Source of the DNA: Streptomyces hawaiiensis
Lineage (GTDB): Bacteria > Actinomycetota > Actinomycetes > Streptomycetales > Streptomycetaceae
Direction of reading: 5' to 3'
Assembly: GCF_004803895.1 (NCBI RefSeq)
Contig: NZ_CP021978.1
Coordinates: 8,122,001-8,186,000 of the forward strand
Length of the DNA stretch: 64,000 nucleotides
This document shows positions 52,002 through 60,623 of the stretch, piece after piece. Positions within the stretch are counted from its first letter, which is position 1; each line of letters starts with the position of its first letter. Position numbers and translations under genes: made by a program. The notes beneath the pieces were generated by a model, which was given only the letters and a program-made list of their open reading frames with translations, did not search any database and was not told where the DNA came from.

Positions 52002-52978
52002 CGACCACCACCCCACCGGTCACCCTCGACGACGTCCGGGACGCCGCAGCCAGGCTCAAGGGCGTCGCCCACCGCACCCCCGTGCTGCGCTCCCGCACCC
52101 TGGACGCGCTCGCGGGCGCCGAGATCCACCTCAAGTGCGAGAACTTCCAGCGCGTGGGCGCCTTCAAGTTCCGCGGCGCCTACAACGCCGCCTCCCGCCT
52201 CACCCCCGAGCAGCTGTCCCGGGGCATCGCCGCCTACTCCTCCGGCAACCACGCCCAGGCCGTCGCCCTGGCGGCCCGCGAGCTGGGCACCACCGCCGTG
52301 ATCGTCATGCCGGCGGACGCCCCGCCGTCGAAGCGGGCGGCCACCGTCGGATACGGCGCCGAGATCGTCACGTACGACCGCTACACCGGCGACCGCGTCG
52401 CCATCGCCGAAGCCCTGGCCGCCGAGCGCGGTCTCGCCCTCATCCCGCCGTACGAGCACCCGCACGTCATGGCCGGACAGGGCACGGCCGCTCTCGAACT
52501 CCTCGAAGAGGTGGGGGAGCTGGGTGCCCTGCTGACGCCGGTCGGCGGCGGCGGGCTGATGGCCGGCAGTGCCACGGTCGCCAAGGGCCTGCACCCGGGC
52601 ATCCGGACCATCGGCGTCGAGCCGGAGGCCGGGGACGACACCAGGCGCTCGCTGGAGGCCGGCCGGCGCATCAGCATCCCGGTCCCGCACACCATCGCCG
52701 ACGGCCAGGCCCTGCACACTCCCGGAGAGCTGACCTTCTCGGTCAACCGGCGGCTCCTCGACGACGTCGTCCTGGTCACCGACGACGAGATCCGGGACGC
52801 GATGCGGTTCGCCTTCGAACGCCTGAAGATCGTCGTCGAGCCGAGCGGCGCCACCCCGCTGGCCGCCCTGCTCACCGGCCGGGCGGGCGCACTGCCGGGC
52901 CGGGTCGGCGTGATCATCTCCGGTGGAAACGTGGACGCCGGGCGCTTCGCCGAGCTCTGTGGCGGCGACGCCCCCTGA
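51998..52978 (+). CDS. PLP-dependent threonine/hydroxyaspartate ammonia-lyase or serine racemase
   Basis: A 326-residue fold-type II PLP enzyme. The Schiff-base Lys lies in VGAFKFRGAYNA; the substrate loop is SSGNHAQAVA and the phosphate loop TPVGGGGLMAGS. The order fits the serine racemase / threo-3-hydroxyaspartate ammonia-lyase branch, about 320 residues without a regulatory ACT domain. Coupling to a DauR-like regulator suggests amino acid catabolism. The exact substrate is undecided. Confidence 0.88.
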   Translation: MTTTTPPVTLDDVRDAAARLKGVAHRTPVLRSRTLDALAGAEIHLKCENFQRVGAFKFRGAYNAASRLTPEQLSRGIAAYSSGNHAQAVALAARELGTTAVIVMPADAPPSKRAATVGYGAEIVTYDRYTGDRVAIAEALAAERGLALIPPYEHPHVMAGQGTAALELLEEVGELGALLTPVGGGGLMAGSATVAKGLHPGIRTIGVEPEAGDDTRRSLEAGRRISIPVPHTIADGQALHTPGELTFSVNRRLLDDVVLVTDDEIRDAMRFAFERLKIVVEPSGATPLAALLTGRAGALPGRVGVIISGGNVDAGRFAELCGGDAP

Positions 52979-53038
52979 TTGGCGCCGGCTGCCGGACGGA
53001 CGGACGATGGAGGCAAACCCTCACCGAGGAGGAGCGTC

Positions 53039-53398
53039 ATGCTGGAAGTGAAGACGCTCGACAAGCCTGACGAGCGGCGCGACTACCCCCGAGGCCACCT
53101 GGAAGCCGTCCACATGACGGGACTGGACTTCGCCGTGGCCACCTTCGAACCGGGCTGGCGCTGGTCCGAGTCCGTGGCCCCGATCGCCGGGACGGAGAGC
53201 TGCCGGATCCACCACAACGGCTATGTCGTCTCGGGCCGTATGCACATCCGCATGGACGACGGCGCGGAGAGCGAGGTGGGCCCCGGCGACGTGTTCGTCT
53301 GCGCGCCCGGCCACGACGCCTGGGTCGTCGGTGACGAGCAGTGCGTGGTGTACGACTTCGCGGGCAGCATGGCCAAGGACTACGCCAAGAAGGACTAG
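53039..53398 (+). CDS. cupin-domain protein
   Basis: A 119-residue single-domain cupin. The metal-binding strands are IHHNGYVVSGRMHIRMDDG and GPGDVFVCAPGHDAWVVGDE, with His residues in both. GAGGAGGAG precedes the ATG at 53039. It lies 60 bp after the ammonia-lyase gene and may be co-transcribed. Enzymatic role unknown. Confidence 0.85.
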   Translation: MLEVKTLDKPDERRDYPRGHLEAVHMTGLDFAVATFEPGWRWSESVAPIAGTESCRIHHNGYVVSGRMHIRMDDGAESEVGPGDVFVCAPGHDAWVVGDEQCVVYDFAGSMAKDYAKKD

Positions 53399-53421
53399 CG
53401 AGGCCCCCCGCCGATCGCGTG

Positions 53422-54399
53422 TCACACGGTGACGACCACCTTCGCCCGTGCGTGTTCCCCCTCCAGGTACCGGATCGCCTCGGCCGCCTCGCTGAGCGGA
53501 TACGTCCGCTCGACGGCCGGGGTGATCTTCCCCGACTCGGCCAGCTTCCGCAGCGCCGTGAGATTCGCCCTGCTCTGCCGCGCCGAGACCTCCAGCAGCC
53601 GCTGGCCTCGCGCGAACGGAGCCTGCACCCGCCGCTTGAGGAACAGCCCCATCGGCCCCGCGACGCTGCCGCCCTCGTACACCCCACCACCGGACAGGAC
53701 GAGCGTCCCGGTGGGGGTCAGCACGCGCCGGAAGTCACCGAGCGAGCGGTTGCCCACCAGGTCCAGCACGACGTCGTACCGTCTCCCGCCCCGGGCGAAG
53801 TCCTCCCGGGTGTAGTCGATGACCCGGTCCGCGCCCAGTGAGCGGACCAAATCCATGTTCCGTGTGCTGCACACGCCCGTCACGTCCGCGCCGCAGGCCT
53901 TGCCGAGCTGCACGGCGAACGTGCCGACCCCGCCCGACGCCCCGTTCACCAGGACCGCCTGGCCCGGCCGCACGGCGGCGACGTCGCGCAGGGCCATGAG
54001 AGCGGTGTTCCCCGCCAGCGGTACCGCGGCGGCCTGCTCGAACGTGAGGTTGGCGGGCTTCGGGCCCACCTCGCCCTCCCGTGCGCACACGTACTCCGCG
54101 AACGCGCCGTTCGCCTCCCCGTACACCTCGTCACCGGGCTCGAACCCCGTGACCCCGGGGCCCAGCGCCTCGACACGGCCCGCGAAGTCCCGGCCCCGCA
54201 CCGGCACCCTGGGTCTGCGCAGCCCCATCACACCGCGGCCGAGCAGCGGGTCTCCGCGCATGAAGTGCCAGTCGTAGGCGTTGACCGAGGCCGCGTGCAC
54301 CCGCACCAGCACCTCACCGGCGCCCGGCACCGGCCGGGCGACCTCCCGGAACTCCAGCGTGTCCGCCGAGCCGTACCGGTCCTGGACCACTGCTTTCAT
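53422..54399 (-). CDS. quinone-oxidoreductase-like zinc-less MDR dehydrogenase
   Basis: A 325-residue medium-chain dehydrogenase: N-terminal GroES-like domain (LVRVHAASVNAYDWHFMRGD) and Rossmann domain with NGASGGVGTFAVQLGKA. The catalytic zinc Cys/His set is lacking, as in NADPH:quinone oxidoreductases. AGGGGG is 4 nt before ATG 54399. It diverges from an SDR gene whose promoter has paired TetR-type palindromes. Confidence 0.9.
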   Translation of the reverse strand: MKAVVQDRYGSADTLEFREVARPVPGAGEVLVRVHAASVNAYDWHFMRGDPLLGRGVMGLRRPRVPVRGRDFAGRVEALGPGVTGFEPGDEVYGEANGAFAEYVCAREGEVGPKPANLTFEQAAAVPLAGNTALMALRDVAAVRPGQAVLVNGASGGVGTFAVQLGKACGADVTGVCSTRNMDLVRSLGADRVIDYTREDFARGGRRYDVVLDLVGNRSLGDFRRVLTPTGTLVLSGGGVYEGGSVAGPMGLFLKRRVQAPFARGQRLLEVSARQSRANLTALRKLAESGKITPAVERTYPLSEAAEAIRYLEGEHARAKVVVTV

Positions 54400-54535
54400 G
54401 AGACCCCCTCCGCTTGCGGCGAGCGTAGGAGATTCCCGGGGTGCGGCCATCGGGGACGGACCCTGATCTTCTCCGGAGGCCGGCGATCGATTCCCCCGAC
54501 ATCGGCCCTCTCCCCACCTCTGCCCTTGCCCTGGG

Positions 54536-54581
54536 AAACCGATCGGTTTACAGTTCCCCACGCGGGAAACTGTTCGGTTTC
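54536..54581. promoter_or_regulatory. two TetR-type operators 31 bp apart
   Basis: AAACCGATCGGTTT (54536-54549) is a perfect 14-bp palindrome. A second copy, AAACTGTTCGGTTT (54567-54580), keeps AAAC...CGGTTT with a weaker left half. The centres are 31 bp apart, three helical turns, placing two dimers on one DNA face. They sit 30-75 bp before the SDR start. Confidence 0.72.
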
Positions 54582-54609
54582 CCCGCTGAGGACAATGAGG
54601 GAGACCCCC

Positions 54610-55314
54610 ATGACCGCCATCGATGGTTCCGTCGCTCTGGTCACCGGCGGCAGCCGCGGCATCGGCCGGGCGCTGGTCGCGGCCCTTCACGAGCGGGGCG
54701 CGCGGAAGGTGTACGCCACCGCCCGCGACCCGCGCACCGTCACGCACCCGGACGCCGTGCCGCTGGCCCTGGAGGTGACCGACCCCGCGTCCGTCGCCGC
54801 GGCGGCCGAGCAGGCGCAGGACGTCACCCTGCTGATCAACAACGCCGGTGCGTCGGTGAACGCGAACTTCCTCGACTCGCCCGTCGAGGACGTGCGCCGC
54901 GAGTTCGAGACGAACTTCTACGGGCCGCTCCTGGTGACCCGGGCCTTCGTCCCCGTCATCGAGCGCAACGGCGGCGGCCACATCCTCAACGTCCACTCCG
55001 TGCTGTCCTGGATCGGCCTCGCCGGCTCCTACAGCGCCTCCAAGGCCGCCTTCTGGTCGCAGACCAACTCGCTGCGCCTCGATCTGAAGCCGCGTGGGAT
55101 CGACGTCACCGGCCTCCATGTCGGTTACGTCGACACGGACATGACCGTCGGAGTGGACGCCCCCAAGTCCACGGCCGGCTCCGTCGCGGCCCAGGCCCTC
55201 GACGGCATCGCGTCCGGCGCGTACGAGGTGCTGGCCGACGACATCTCGCGGCAGGTCAAGGCCGGGCTGGCGGCCGACCCGGCCGACCTCTACGCGCAGC
55301 TCACCGCCGCCTGA
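54610..55314 (+). CDS. short-chain dehydrogenase/reductase
   Basis: A 234-residue classical SDR: VTGGSRGIGRAL, NNAG (LINNAGASVN), Ser in NVHSVLSW and YSASK. GAGGGAG precedes the ATG at 54610. Expression is probably controlled by a TetR-type repressor through the paired palindromes; no such gene is adjacent. The stop abuts the convergent VWA gene stop with no gap. Confidence 0.9.
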   Translation: MTAIDGSVALVTGGSRGIGRALVAALHERGARKVYATARDPRTVTHPDAVPLALEVTDPASVAAAAEQAQDVTLLINNAGASVNANFLDSPVEDVRREFETNFYGPLLVTRAFVPVIERNGGGHILNVHSVLSWIGLAGSYSASKAAFWSQTNSLRLDLKPRGIDVTGLHVGYVDTDMTVGVDAPKSTAGSVAAQALDGIASGAYEVLADDISRQVKAGLAADPADLYAQLTAA

Positions 55315-56673
55315 TCACACCGGCAGCAGCCGCGCCACCAGTGCGCTCAACTGCCGGACGTCGCGGCACTCGTGCATGTCGGCCAGCTCGGCGTAGGCGG
55401 GCGCGACGGAGTCGCCCGTGCCCCAGCGGGAGCGCTGCTCGGGGTTGAGCCAGTGGACGCGGCGGGCGCGTTCGGTGATCCGCCGCAGGGCGGGCAGGTT
55501 CGGGTCGCTCCGGTTCGTGCGGGCGTCACCGAGAACGAACAGGGTCGTGCGCGAACCGACCGCGTCCGCGTAGCGCTCGGCGAACTCGCCCAGCGCCATG
55601 CCGTAGTCGCTGCTGCCGTGGAACTCCGTGACCGCCGCCTCCGCCCGGATGCGGGAGCCCAGCCCTTCCGGGTCGGCCCTGCCGTGCTCCAGCAGCCCGG
55701 TCACCTCGTCGATCCGGTTGACGAAGGCGAACACGCGCACCTTGCTGAACTGGTCGTGCAACGCCTGGACCAGCAGCATCGTGAAGTCCGAGAAGCTGGA
55801 GACCGACCCCGACACATCGCACAGCAGCACCAGTTCGGGACGGACGGGACGCCGTCTGCGCAGCACCGGCTTCATCGGCACACCGCCCGTCGACAGCGAA
55901 CCGCGCAGGGTCCGCCGCAGATCGATCGAGCCCCGGGAGGCACGGCGGCGCCGGGCCGCCAACCGGGTCGCGAGCTTGCGGGCCAGCGGCTGCACCGTCC
56001 GGCGCAACTCGGCCAGCCGGTCCTTCCCGGCGAACAGGAAGTCGACCCGGTCGGCGGTCGGGGCCACCGCCCGCCGGGCGATCTCGTCCCGGCCGCGCCG
56101 CTCGGCGACCCGGCGCCGCGCCTCCGCCGCGACCATGGCCCTGAAGGTATCGACGCGCCGCCGGATCTCGTCCTCCAGCAGACGGTCCGCGAACCCCGAA
56201 CTCCCGCCCTGTCCACGGACGTTGTCGCGGACCCGGGCCAGCAACGTCTGCGGCCGCAACCGTTCGAGCGTCTGGTACGACGACCAGCCGTCCGACTCCG
56301 GCGAGGAACCGTAGCCGCCGAAACCGTCGACCGCCTCGATCGCCAGCCGGCCCAGCGTCTCCTGGTCGTCGGCTGCCAGGGCGTCGGCCAGCCGGTCCCG
56401 CAGGTCCTCCCGCCCCGCCGCCCGCTGCTCCGGGCCGCCGACGCCGCGCGGGAAGTAGAGGTCGAAGACCGGGTCGAACACCTGCCGTTGCCCGGGACCG
56501 TGCAACAGCGTCGCCGCGAGCCCCTCGCGCAGCAGTTCCCGGTCCGCGAGGCCGAGTTCCTCGACCGCCCGCGCCGCGTCGACGCTCTCGCCGGTGCCGA
56601 TCCGCACGCCGTGCGCGCGCAGCGCCCCGACGAAGGACGTCAGCCGCTCGGCGACACCCGCCGGCGTCGTCAC
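55315..56673 (-). CDS. VWA-domain protein, CoxE-like
   Basis: A 452-residue protein with a basic helical N-terminal two-thirds and a C-terminal von Willebrand A domain (about 270-450) whose metal-ion site is DVSGSVSSF (D-x-S-x-S), followed by TEFHGSSDYG and LFVLGDART. This is the CoxE-type partner of MoxR ATPases, which together remodel or metallate target enzymes. GTG overlaps the ATPase stop. No carbon-monoxide dehydrogenase genes are nearby. Confidence 0.9.
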   Translation of the reverse strand: MTTPAGVAERLTSFVGALRAHGVRIGTGESVDAARAVEELGLADRELLREGLAATLLHGPGQRQVFDPVFDLYFPRGVGGPEQRAAGREDLRDRLADALAADDQETLGRLAIEAVDGFGGYGSSPESDGWSSYQTLERLRPQTLLARVRDNVRGQGGSSGFADRLLEDEIRRRVDTFRAMVAAEARRRVAERRGRDEIARRAVAPTADRVDFLFAGKDRLAELRRTVQPLARKLATRLAARRRRASRGSIDLRRTLRGSLSTGGVPMKPVLRRRRPVRPELVLLCDVSGSVSSFSDFTMLLVQALHDQFSKVRVFAFVNRIDEVTGLLEHGRADPEGLGSRIRAEAAVTEFHGSSDYGMALGEFAERYADAVGSRTTLFVLGDARTNRSDPNLPALRRITERARRVHWLNPEQRSRWGTGDSVAPAYAELADMHECRDVRQLSALVARLLPV

Positions 56674-57527
56674 AGGGCGTCCAGGTCGAGCTTGGCGGAC
56701 GCCTTGAGGACGTCGTCCTGGTGCTTGAGGAGCACACCGAGCGTGGCCCGCACGACCGTCTCGTCCAGCGAGTCGGCCCCCAGCGCGAGCAGGGTGCGCG
56801 CCCAGTCGACGGTCTCGGCGACCGACGGCACCTTGCGCAGGTCCATCGCCCGCAGCGCGCCCACGACCCGGACCACCGAGTGGGCCAGGGCCTCTTCGAG
56901 GCCCGGCACCCTCAGCCGTACGATCCGGCGCTCCAGCTCCTCGTCCGGGAAGCCGATGTGCAGGAAGAGGCAGCGGCGGCGCAACGCCTCGGACAGCTCC
57001 CGGCTCGCGTTGGAGGTGAGGACCACGAAGGGGCGGCGGGTCGCGGCGATGGTGCCCACCTCGGGGACGGTCACCTGGAAGTCGCTGAGCACCTCCAGCA
57101 GCAGGCCCTCCACCTCGACGTCCGCCTTGTCGGTCTCGTCGATCAGCAGCACCTTCGGGTCGTCGCCCCGGATGGCGGTCAGCAGGGGCCGCGTGAGCAG
57201 GAACTCCTCGCTGAAGATGTCCGTACGGGCCTCGTCCCACGTCTCGTCGCGACCCGCGCTGATGCGCAGCAGCTGCTTGGCGTGGTTCCACTCGTACAGG
57301 GCGCGGGACTCGTCGACCCCCTCATAGCACTGGAGGCGCACGAGCCGGGCTCCGGCGACCTGGGCGACGGCCTTGGCGAGCTCCGTCTTGCCCACGCCGG
57401 CCGGGCCCTCCACCAGGAGCGGCTTGCCGAGGCGGCCGGCGAGGAAGACGGTCGTGGCGACGGCGGGCGAGGCGAGGTAGCCGGTCTCGGCGAGGCGTGC
57501 GGAGACGTCGTCGACGGATGTGAACAA
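56670..57527 (-). CDS. MoxR-type AAA ATPase
   Basis: A 285-residue AAA+ ATPase: Walker A EGPAGVGKTEL, Walker B VLLIDETDKAD, sensor 1 VLTSNASREL and the Arg-finger region RRRCLF. I chose TTG 57527, which has GGAGG 5 nt upstream. The longer frame to GTG 57587 would include a rare TTA codon and the palindrome of the promoter, so it is unlikely. It works with the CoxE-like VWA protein downstream. Confidence 0.88.
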   Translation of the reverse strand: MFTSVDDVSARLAETGYLASPAVATTVFLAGRLGKPLLVEGPAGVGKTELAKAVAQVAGARLVRLQCYEGVDESRALYEWNHAKQLLRISAGRDETWDEARTDIFSEEFLLTRPLLTAIRGDDPKVLLIDETDKADVEVEGLLLEVLSDFQVTVPEVGTIAATRRPFVVLTSNASRELSEALRRRCLFLHIGFPDEELERRIVRLRVPGLEEALAHSVVRVVGALRAMDLRKVPSVAETVDWARTLLALGADSLDETVVRATLGVLLKHQDDVLKASAKLDLDAL

Positions 57528-57573
57528 CGGGGCCTCCGGGGCGGGCGAAGGGATGGCGGGCAGGGCACTATCT

Positions 57574-57581
57574 AAGCGCTT
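57574..57581. promoter_or_regulatory. AAGCGCTT palindrome upstream of the MoxR gene
   Basis: The core AAGCGCTT, within CTAAGCGCTTGT, resembles TetR-type operators such as the CAAG-NN-CTTG class. On the reverse strand it overlaps TTAGATAGT, a plausible -10 region. It lies directly beside a truncated TetR gene. Confidence 0.45.
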
Positions 57582-57601
57582 GTTCACCCACGCTGTCACG
57601 G

Positions 57602-57784
57602 GGGTTCCGGTACGGCCGCACCCGGGCGGAGGAGGGCGGGGCGCGGGATGCGGAGCTGCTCGCCCGTCAGCTGATGCTGGTCTTCGACGGGGCCGGCGCC
57701 CGGGCCGGGGCCGGCATCGAGACGCTGGACGGCCTGACCGCGACGACCGTGACCGCGCTGCTGGACGCCTCCGGCACGCGGTGA
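57602..57784 (+). pseudogene. 3' remnant of a TetR-family regulator gene
   Basis: The frame ending at TGA 57782-57784 encodes RDAELLARQLMLVFDGA then GARAGAG, ETLDGLTATTVTALLDASG. This is the characteristic final helix region of TetR proteins. The DNA-binding half and any start codon are missing; immediately upstream lies the palindrome and the divergent MoxR start. The gene was probably truncated by deletion, leaving its operator behind. Confidence 0.6.
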
Positions 57785-57827
57785 AGGGCGACCGCCGCGG
57801 CGACCGCCCCTGCACCGGGTCCTCCGC

Positions 57828-59138
57828 TCACGCGGCCGATGCCACCGCCCGCACCGCCGGGGTGCGCAGTACCCGCCGCGCGGTGGCCAGGCCCGTCCCC
57901 ATCGTCACCGCCGCGGCGACCGCCACAACGGCGAGCCACACGCCGAACGCCTGCTCAGGCAGCACCGCGTCGCCGCGGACCACGGTGAACGGCACGATCC
58001 CCGCCAGCGCCGCCGCAGTGCCGAAGAGGACACCGACGACCGTCAGCACCAGCCCCTCGACGCCCACCACACCCAGCACCTGCCCGGGCGTCGCCCCCGC
58101 CAGCCGCTGCTGACCGAACTCCCGCCCGCGATAACTGGTCGCCGCATACAGGGAGTTGACCAGCATGACGCAGACGAAGACCACGATGATGCCGACCACC
58201 GTGAAGTTCAGCGTCTCCAGGTTCTTCGCGTCGACCGACTTCACCGCCCCCGAGGCCGCGACGGCGTCGCTCTCCACCGCCTGCATGGTCAGCGTCGCCG
58301 TGGCGACCGCGGTGAACAGGATCAGCGACATCAGGATCCCGGCGAGCTGCCCGGTTCGCTCCCGCAGATTGCGCACCGCCAGCCAGCCGCTCGCGCCCTC
58401 GAGCGGCAGCCGGTCCAGCACGGCGGCCAGCAGCCGCGGCGCCTTCAGCGCGCACCCGACGGACAGCAGGATCGCCCCGTACGCCGGCGGCGCCATCAAC
58501 GCGGCATCCGTCGCCGAGAACACGAACGTCGAGGTCACCGCCGCGGCGCCGGCGACCAGCGCCGCGTAGGCGAGGACCCTGCGCGCCCGGCCCCGCCGCC
58601 TGCTTCGGCCGCCGGCCCGCCGCACGGCGAGGAACGCGGCGCCCGCGGCGGCGAGCAGCGTGATGTCGAAGCCGGTCATGAAGGCCACGGGCCCGAAGGA
58701 GAACTCGACGGACCGCGCGACCTGACCGCTGTCCTGGAACACCTCCAGCAGCGCCCGGCCGCCGAGCATCGCCGGGCCGATCGCGAGAGCCGCGCCGGCC
58801 AGGGCCACGGCCACCGCCTCACCCACGACCATCCGCCTGATCTGTCCGGGAGTCGCCCCCGAGCAGCGCAGCAATTCCATCTCGGCGGCCCGCTGACGCA
58901 CGTTCACCGTCAGCGTCGAGGCGATCGCGAAGAAGACCAGCAGGGTGCCGTAGCCGCCGACCACGCCCGCCGCGGTGGAGAGCGTGTCCGAGCTGACCGC
59001 GTCCACGCCCGGCTGCCCGGCCGTGTCGTGCATCGCGTTGAACGTCATGATGATCGCCGCGCCCAGGAACGCGGACAGCAGGGTCGCGAGGAACCGCCCG
59101 GGCCGCTGCCGGATCGACCGCATCGCCAGCATGAACAT
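57828..59138 (-). CDS. FtsX-type ABC transporter permease
   Basis: A 436-residue protein with two FtsX-like halves, each with membrane segments around an extracytoplasmic part. LLRCSGATPGQIRRMVVGEA and QRLAGATPGQVLGVVGVEG are the coupling segments repeated in each half. It starts 4 nt after the ATPase stop. The pair belongs to the MacB/LolCDE-like exporters often used against antimicrobial peptides. Confidence 0.9.
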   Translation of the reverse strand: MFMLAMRSIRQRPGRFLATLLSAFLGAAIIMTFNAMHDTAGQPGVDAVSSDTLSTAAGVVGGYGTLLVFFAIASTLTVNVRQRAAEMELLRCSGATPGQIRRMVVGEAVAVALAGAALAIGPAMLGGRALLEVFQDSGQVARSVEFSFGPVAFMTGFDITLLAAAGAAFLAVRRAGGRSRRRGRARRVLAYAALVAGAAAVTSTFVFSATDAALMAPPAYGAILLSVGCALKAPRLLAAVLDRLPLEGASGWLAVRNLRERTGQLAGILMSLILFTAVATATLTMQAVESDAVAASGAVKSVDAKNLETLNFTVVGIIVVFVCVMLVNSLYAATSYRGREFGQQRLAGATPGQVLGVVGVEGLVLTVVGVLFGTAAALAGIVPFTVVRGDAVLPEQAFGVWLAVVAVAAAVTMGTGLATARRVLRTPAVRAVASAA

Positions 59139-59142
59139 GACC

Positions 59143-59928
59143 TCACACCCCCGTCGGCACGTCGTCGCCCAGGTGCGCCAGCCGCTCGGCGACCGCGTCC
59201 GGAGTCGGGGCGTCCATCCGGCCCGCCAGCCGGCCGTCGGCGAGGAACAGCACGGAGTCGGCGTAGGAGGCGGCGACCGGATCGTGCGTCACCATCACCA
59301 CCGTCCGGCCGTGCGCCCGCACCGCGTCCTGGAGAAGCCGCAGCACCCCCCGCGCACTGCGGGTGTCCAGCGCGCCCGTCGGCTCGTCCGCGAAGATCAC
59401 CCGAGGTTCGGTGACCAGCGCCCGGGCGATCGCCACCCGCTGGCGCTGACCACCGGACAGCTGGTCGGGCCGGTGCCCGAGCCGGTCGCCGAGCCCCACG
59501 GCCGTCAGCACCTCCCGGACCCGCCGCCGGTCCACGCGCCGCCCGGCCAGTTTCAGCGGCAGCACCGTGTTCTGTGCGACGGTCAGCGTCTCCAGCAGGT
59601 TGTACTGCTGGAACACGAACCCGATCCGCCCGCGCCGGAACTTCGTCAGCTCGGTCTCGCCACCGCCCGTCAGCTCGGTGCCGTCGACCCGCACGATGCC
59701 GCTGTCGGGCCGGTCGAGCCCCGCAGCGCAGCTCAGCAGCGTCGACTTCCCGGAGCCGGACGGCCCCATCACCGCCGTGAAGGTGCCACGTTCCAGGCCG
59801 AGCGTCACCCCGTCCAGGGCGGTCACGGCGCTGTCGGCGCTCCCGTACGTCTTGGTGACCTTGACCAGCCGCAGCGCCTCGGCCGCGGGTCCCGGGTCCT
59901 GCTCCTGTCGTGGTCCGGTGCGGAACAT
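59143..59928 (-). CDS. ABC transporter ATPase, MacB/LolD type
   Basis: A 261-residue ATPase: Walker A GPSGSGKSTLL, FQQYNLLETLT (Q-loop), signature LSGGQRQRVAIARA, Walker B VIFADEPTGALD and VMVTHDPVAAS. AGGGGG precedes ATG 59928 at 9 nt. A longer frame upstream passes through a strong hairpin and is not credible. It partners the FtsX-type permease. Confidence 0.92.
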   Translation of the reverse strand: MFRTGPRQEQDPGPAAEALRLVKVTKTYGSADSAVTALDGVTLGLERGTFTAVMGPSGSGKSTLLSCAAGLDRPDSGIVRVDGTELTGGGETELTKFRRGRIGFVFQQYNLLETLTVAQNTVLPLKLAGRRVDRRRVREVLTAVGLGDRLGHRPDQLSGGQRQRVAIARALVTEPRVIFADEPTGALDTRSARGVLRLLQDAVRAHGRTVVMVTHDPVAASYADSVLFLADGRLAGRMDAPTPDAVAERLAHLGDDVPTGV

Positions 59929-60019
59929 CGTCGTCGTCCCCCTTCGTCGACACGCCCTGTGTCTCGCCCTCGACGCTACGGAGCAGGGGACGTGGCCACA
60001 CTGGCCGCAGAACCCGTAT

Positions 60020-60047
60020 CCCGGGGTGTACTCAGCGACACCCCGGG
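60020..60047. terminator. hairpin upstream of the ABC operon
   Basis: CCCGGGGTGT (60020-60029) and ACACCCCGGG (60038-60047) form a perfect 10-bp stem with an 8-nt loop. It could be a terminator reading either way, or a control element for the ABC operon. The surrounding 59929-60080 has no gene. Confidence 0.5.
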
Positions 60048-60080
60048 GGTCCCCGATCACCCCCGTACGGAAAGGGCTGA

Positions 60081-60623
60081 CACGGCCTCAACAACCTCGG
60101 CGTCTTCGAGTCCGCCGATCCGCTGGCGATCAGCGACGAGGAGTGGCGCCGCTACTTCGACGTCAACGTCCTGTCGGCCGTGCGCCTCACCCGGCTCGTC
60201 CTGCCCGGCATGACCGAACGCGGCTGGGGGCGCGTCCAGTACATCGCCAGCGACTCGGCGGTCGTCATCCCCGCCGAGATGATCCACTACGGCATGTCGA
60301 AGACCGCCCTGCTCGCGGTGAGCCGGGGCTTCGCCAAGCAGGCGGCCGGCACCGGTGTCACGGTGAACTCCGTCATCACCGGGCCGACCCACACAGGCGG
60401 TGTCGAGGACTTCGTCTACCAGCTGGTGGACCGCGACCTGCCCTGGGACGAGGCCCAGCGCGCCTTCATGCGGCGGCACCGGCCGCAGTCCCTGCTCCAG
60501 CGGCTGATCGAGCCGGAGGAGATCGCCGGCATGGTCGTCTACCTCGCCTCCGACCACGCCTCGGCGACCACGGGTGGCGCCCTGCGGGCCGACGGAGGTT
60601 ACGTCGACTCGATCCTGCCCTGA
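60081..60623 (+). pseudogene. 5'-truncated short-chain dehydrogenase
   Basis: The frame starts abruptly after a TGA at 60078 with LNNLGVFESADPLAISDEEW, which corresponds to the NNAG strand of an SDR, then Ser (YIASDSAV), YGMSK and a C-terminal TGGALRADGGYVDSI. The N-terminal 80 or so residues with the cofactor motif are absent. An ATG-like start at 60180 would give a 147-residue fragment without NAD(P) site. The 3' end overlaps lutC by 25 bp. Confidence 0.72.

Noticed and set aside
56670..57815. Longer MoxR starts, including GTG 57587
   Set aside because: They place a TTA codon and the promoter palindrome inside the gene and lack a ribosome-binding site; TTG 57527 has GGAGG.
59143..60060. 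Longer ABC ATPase start with Cys-containing N-terminal extension
   Set aside because: The extension reads through a 10-bp hairpin and precedes a well-placed AGGGGG-ATG at 59928.
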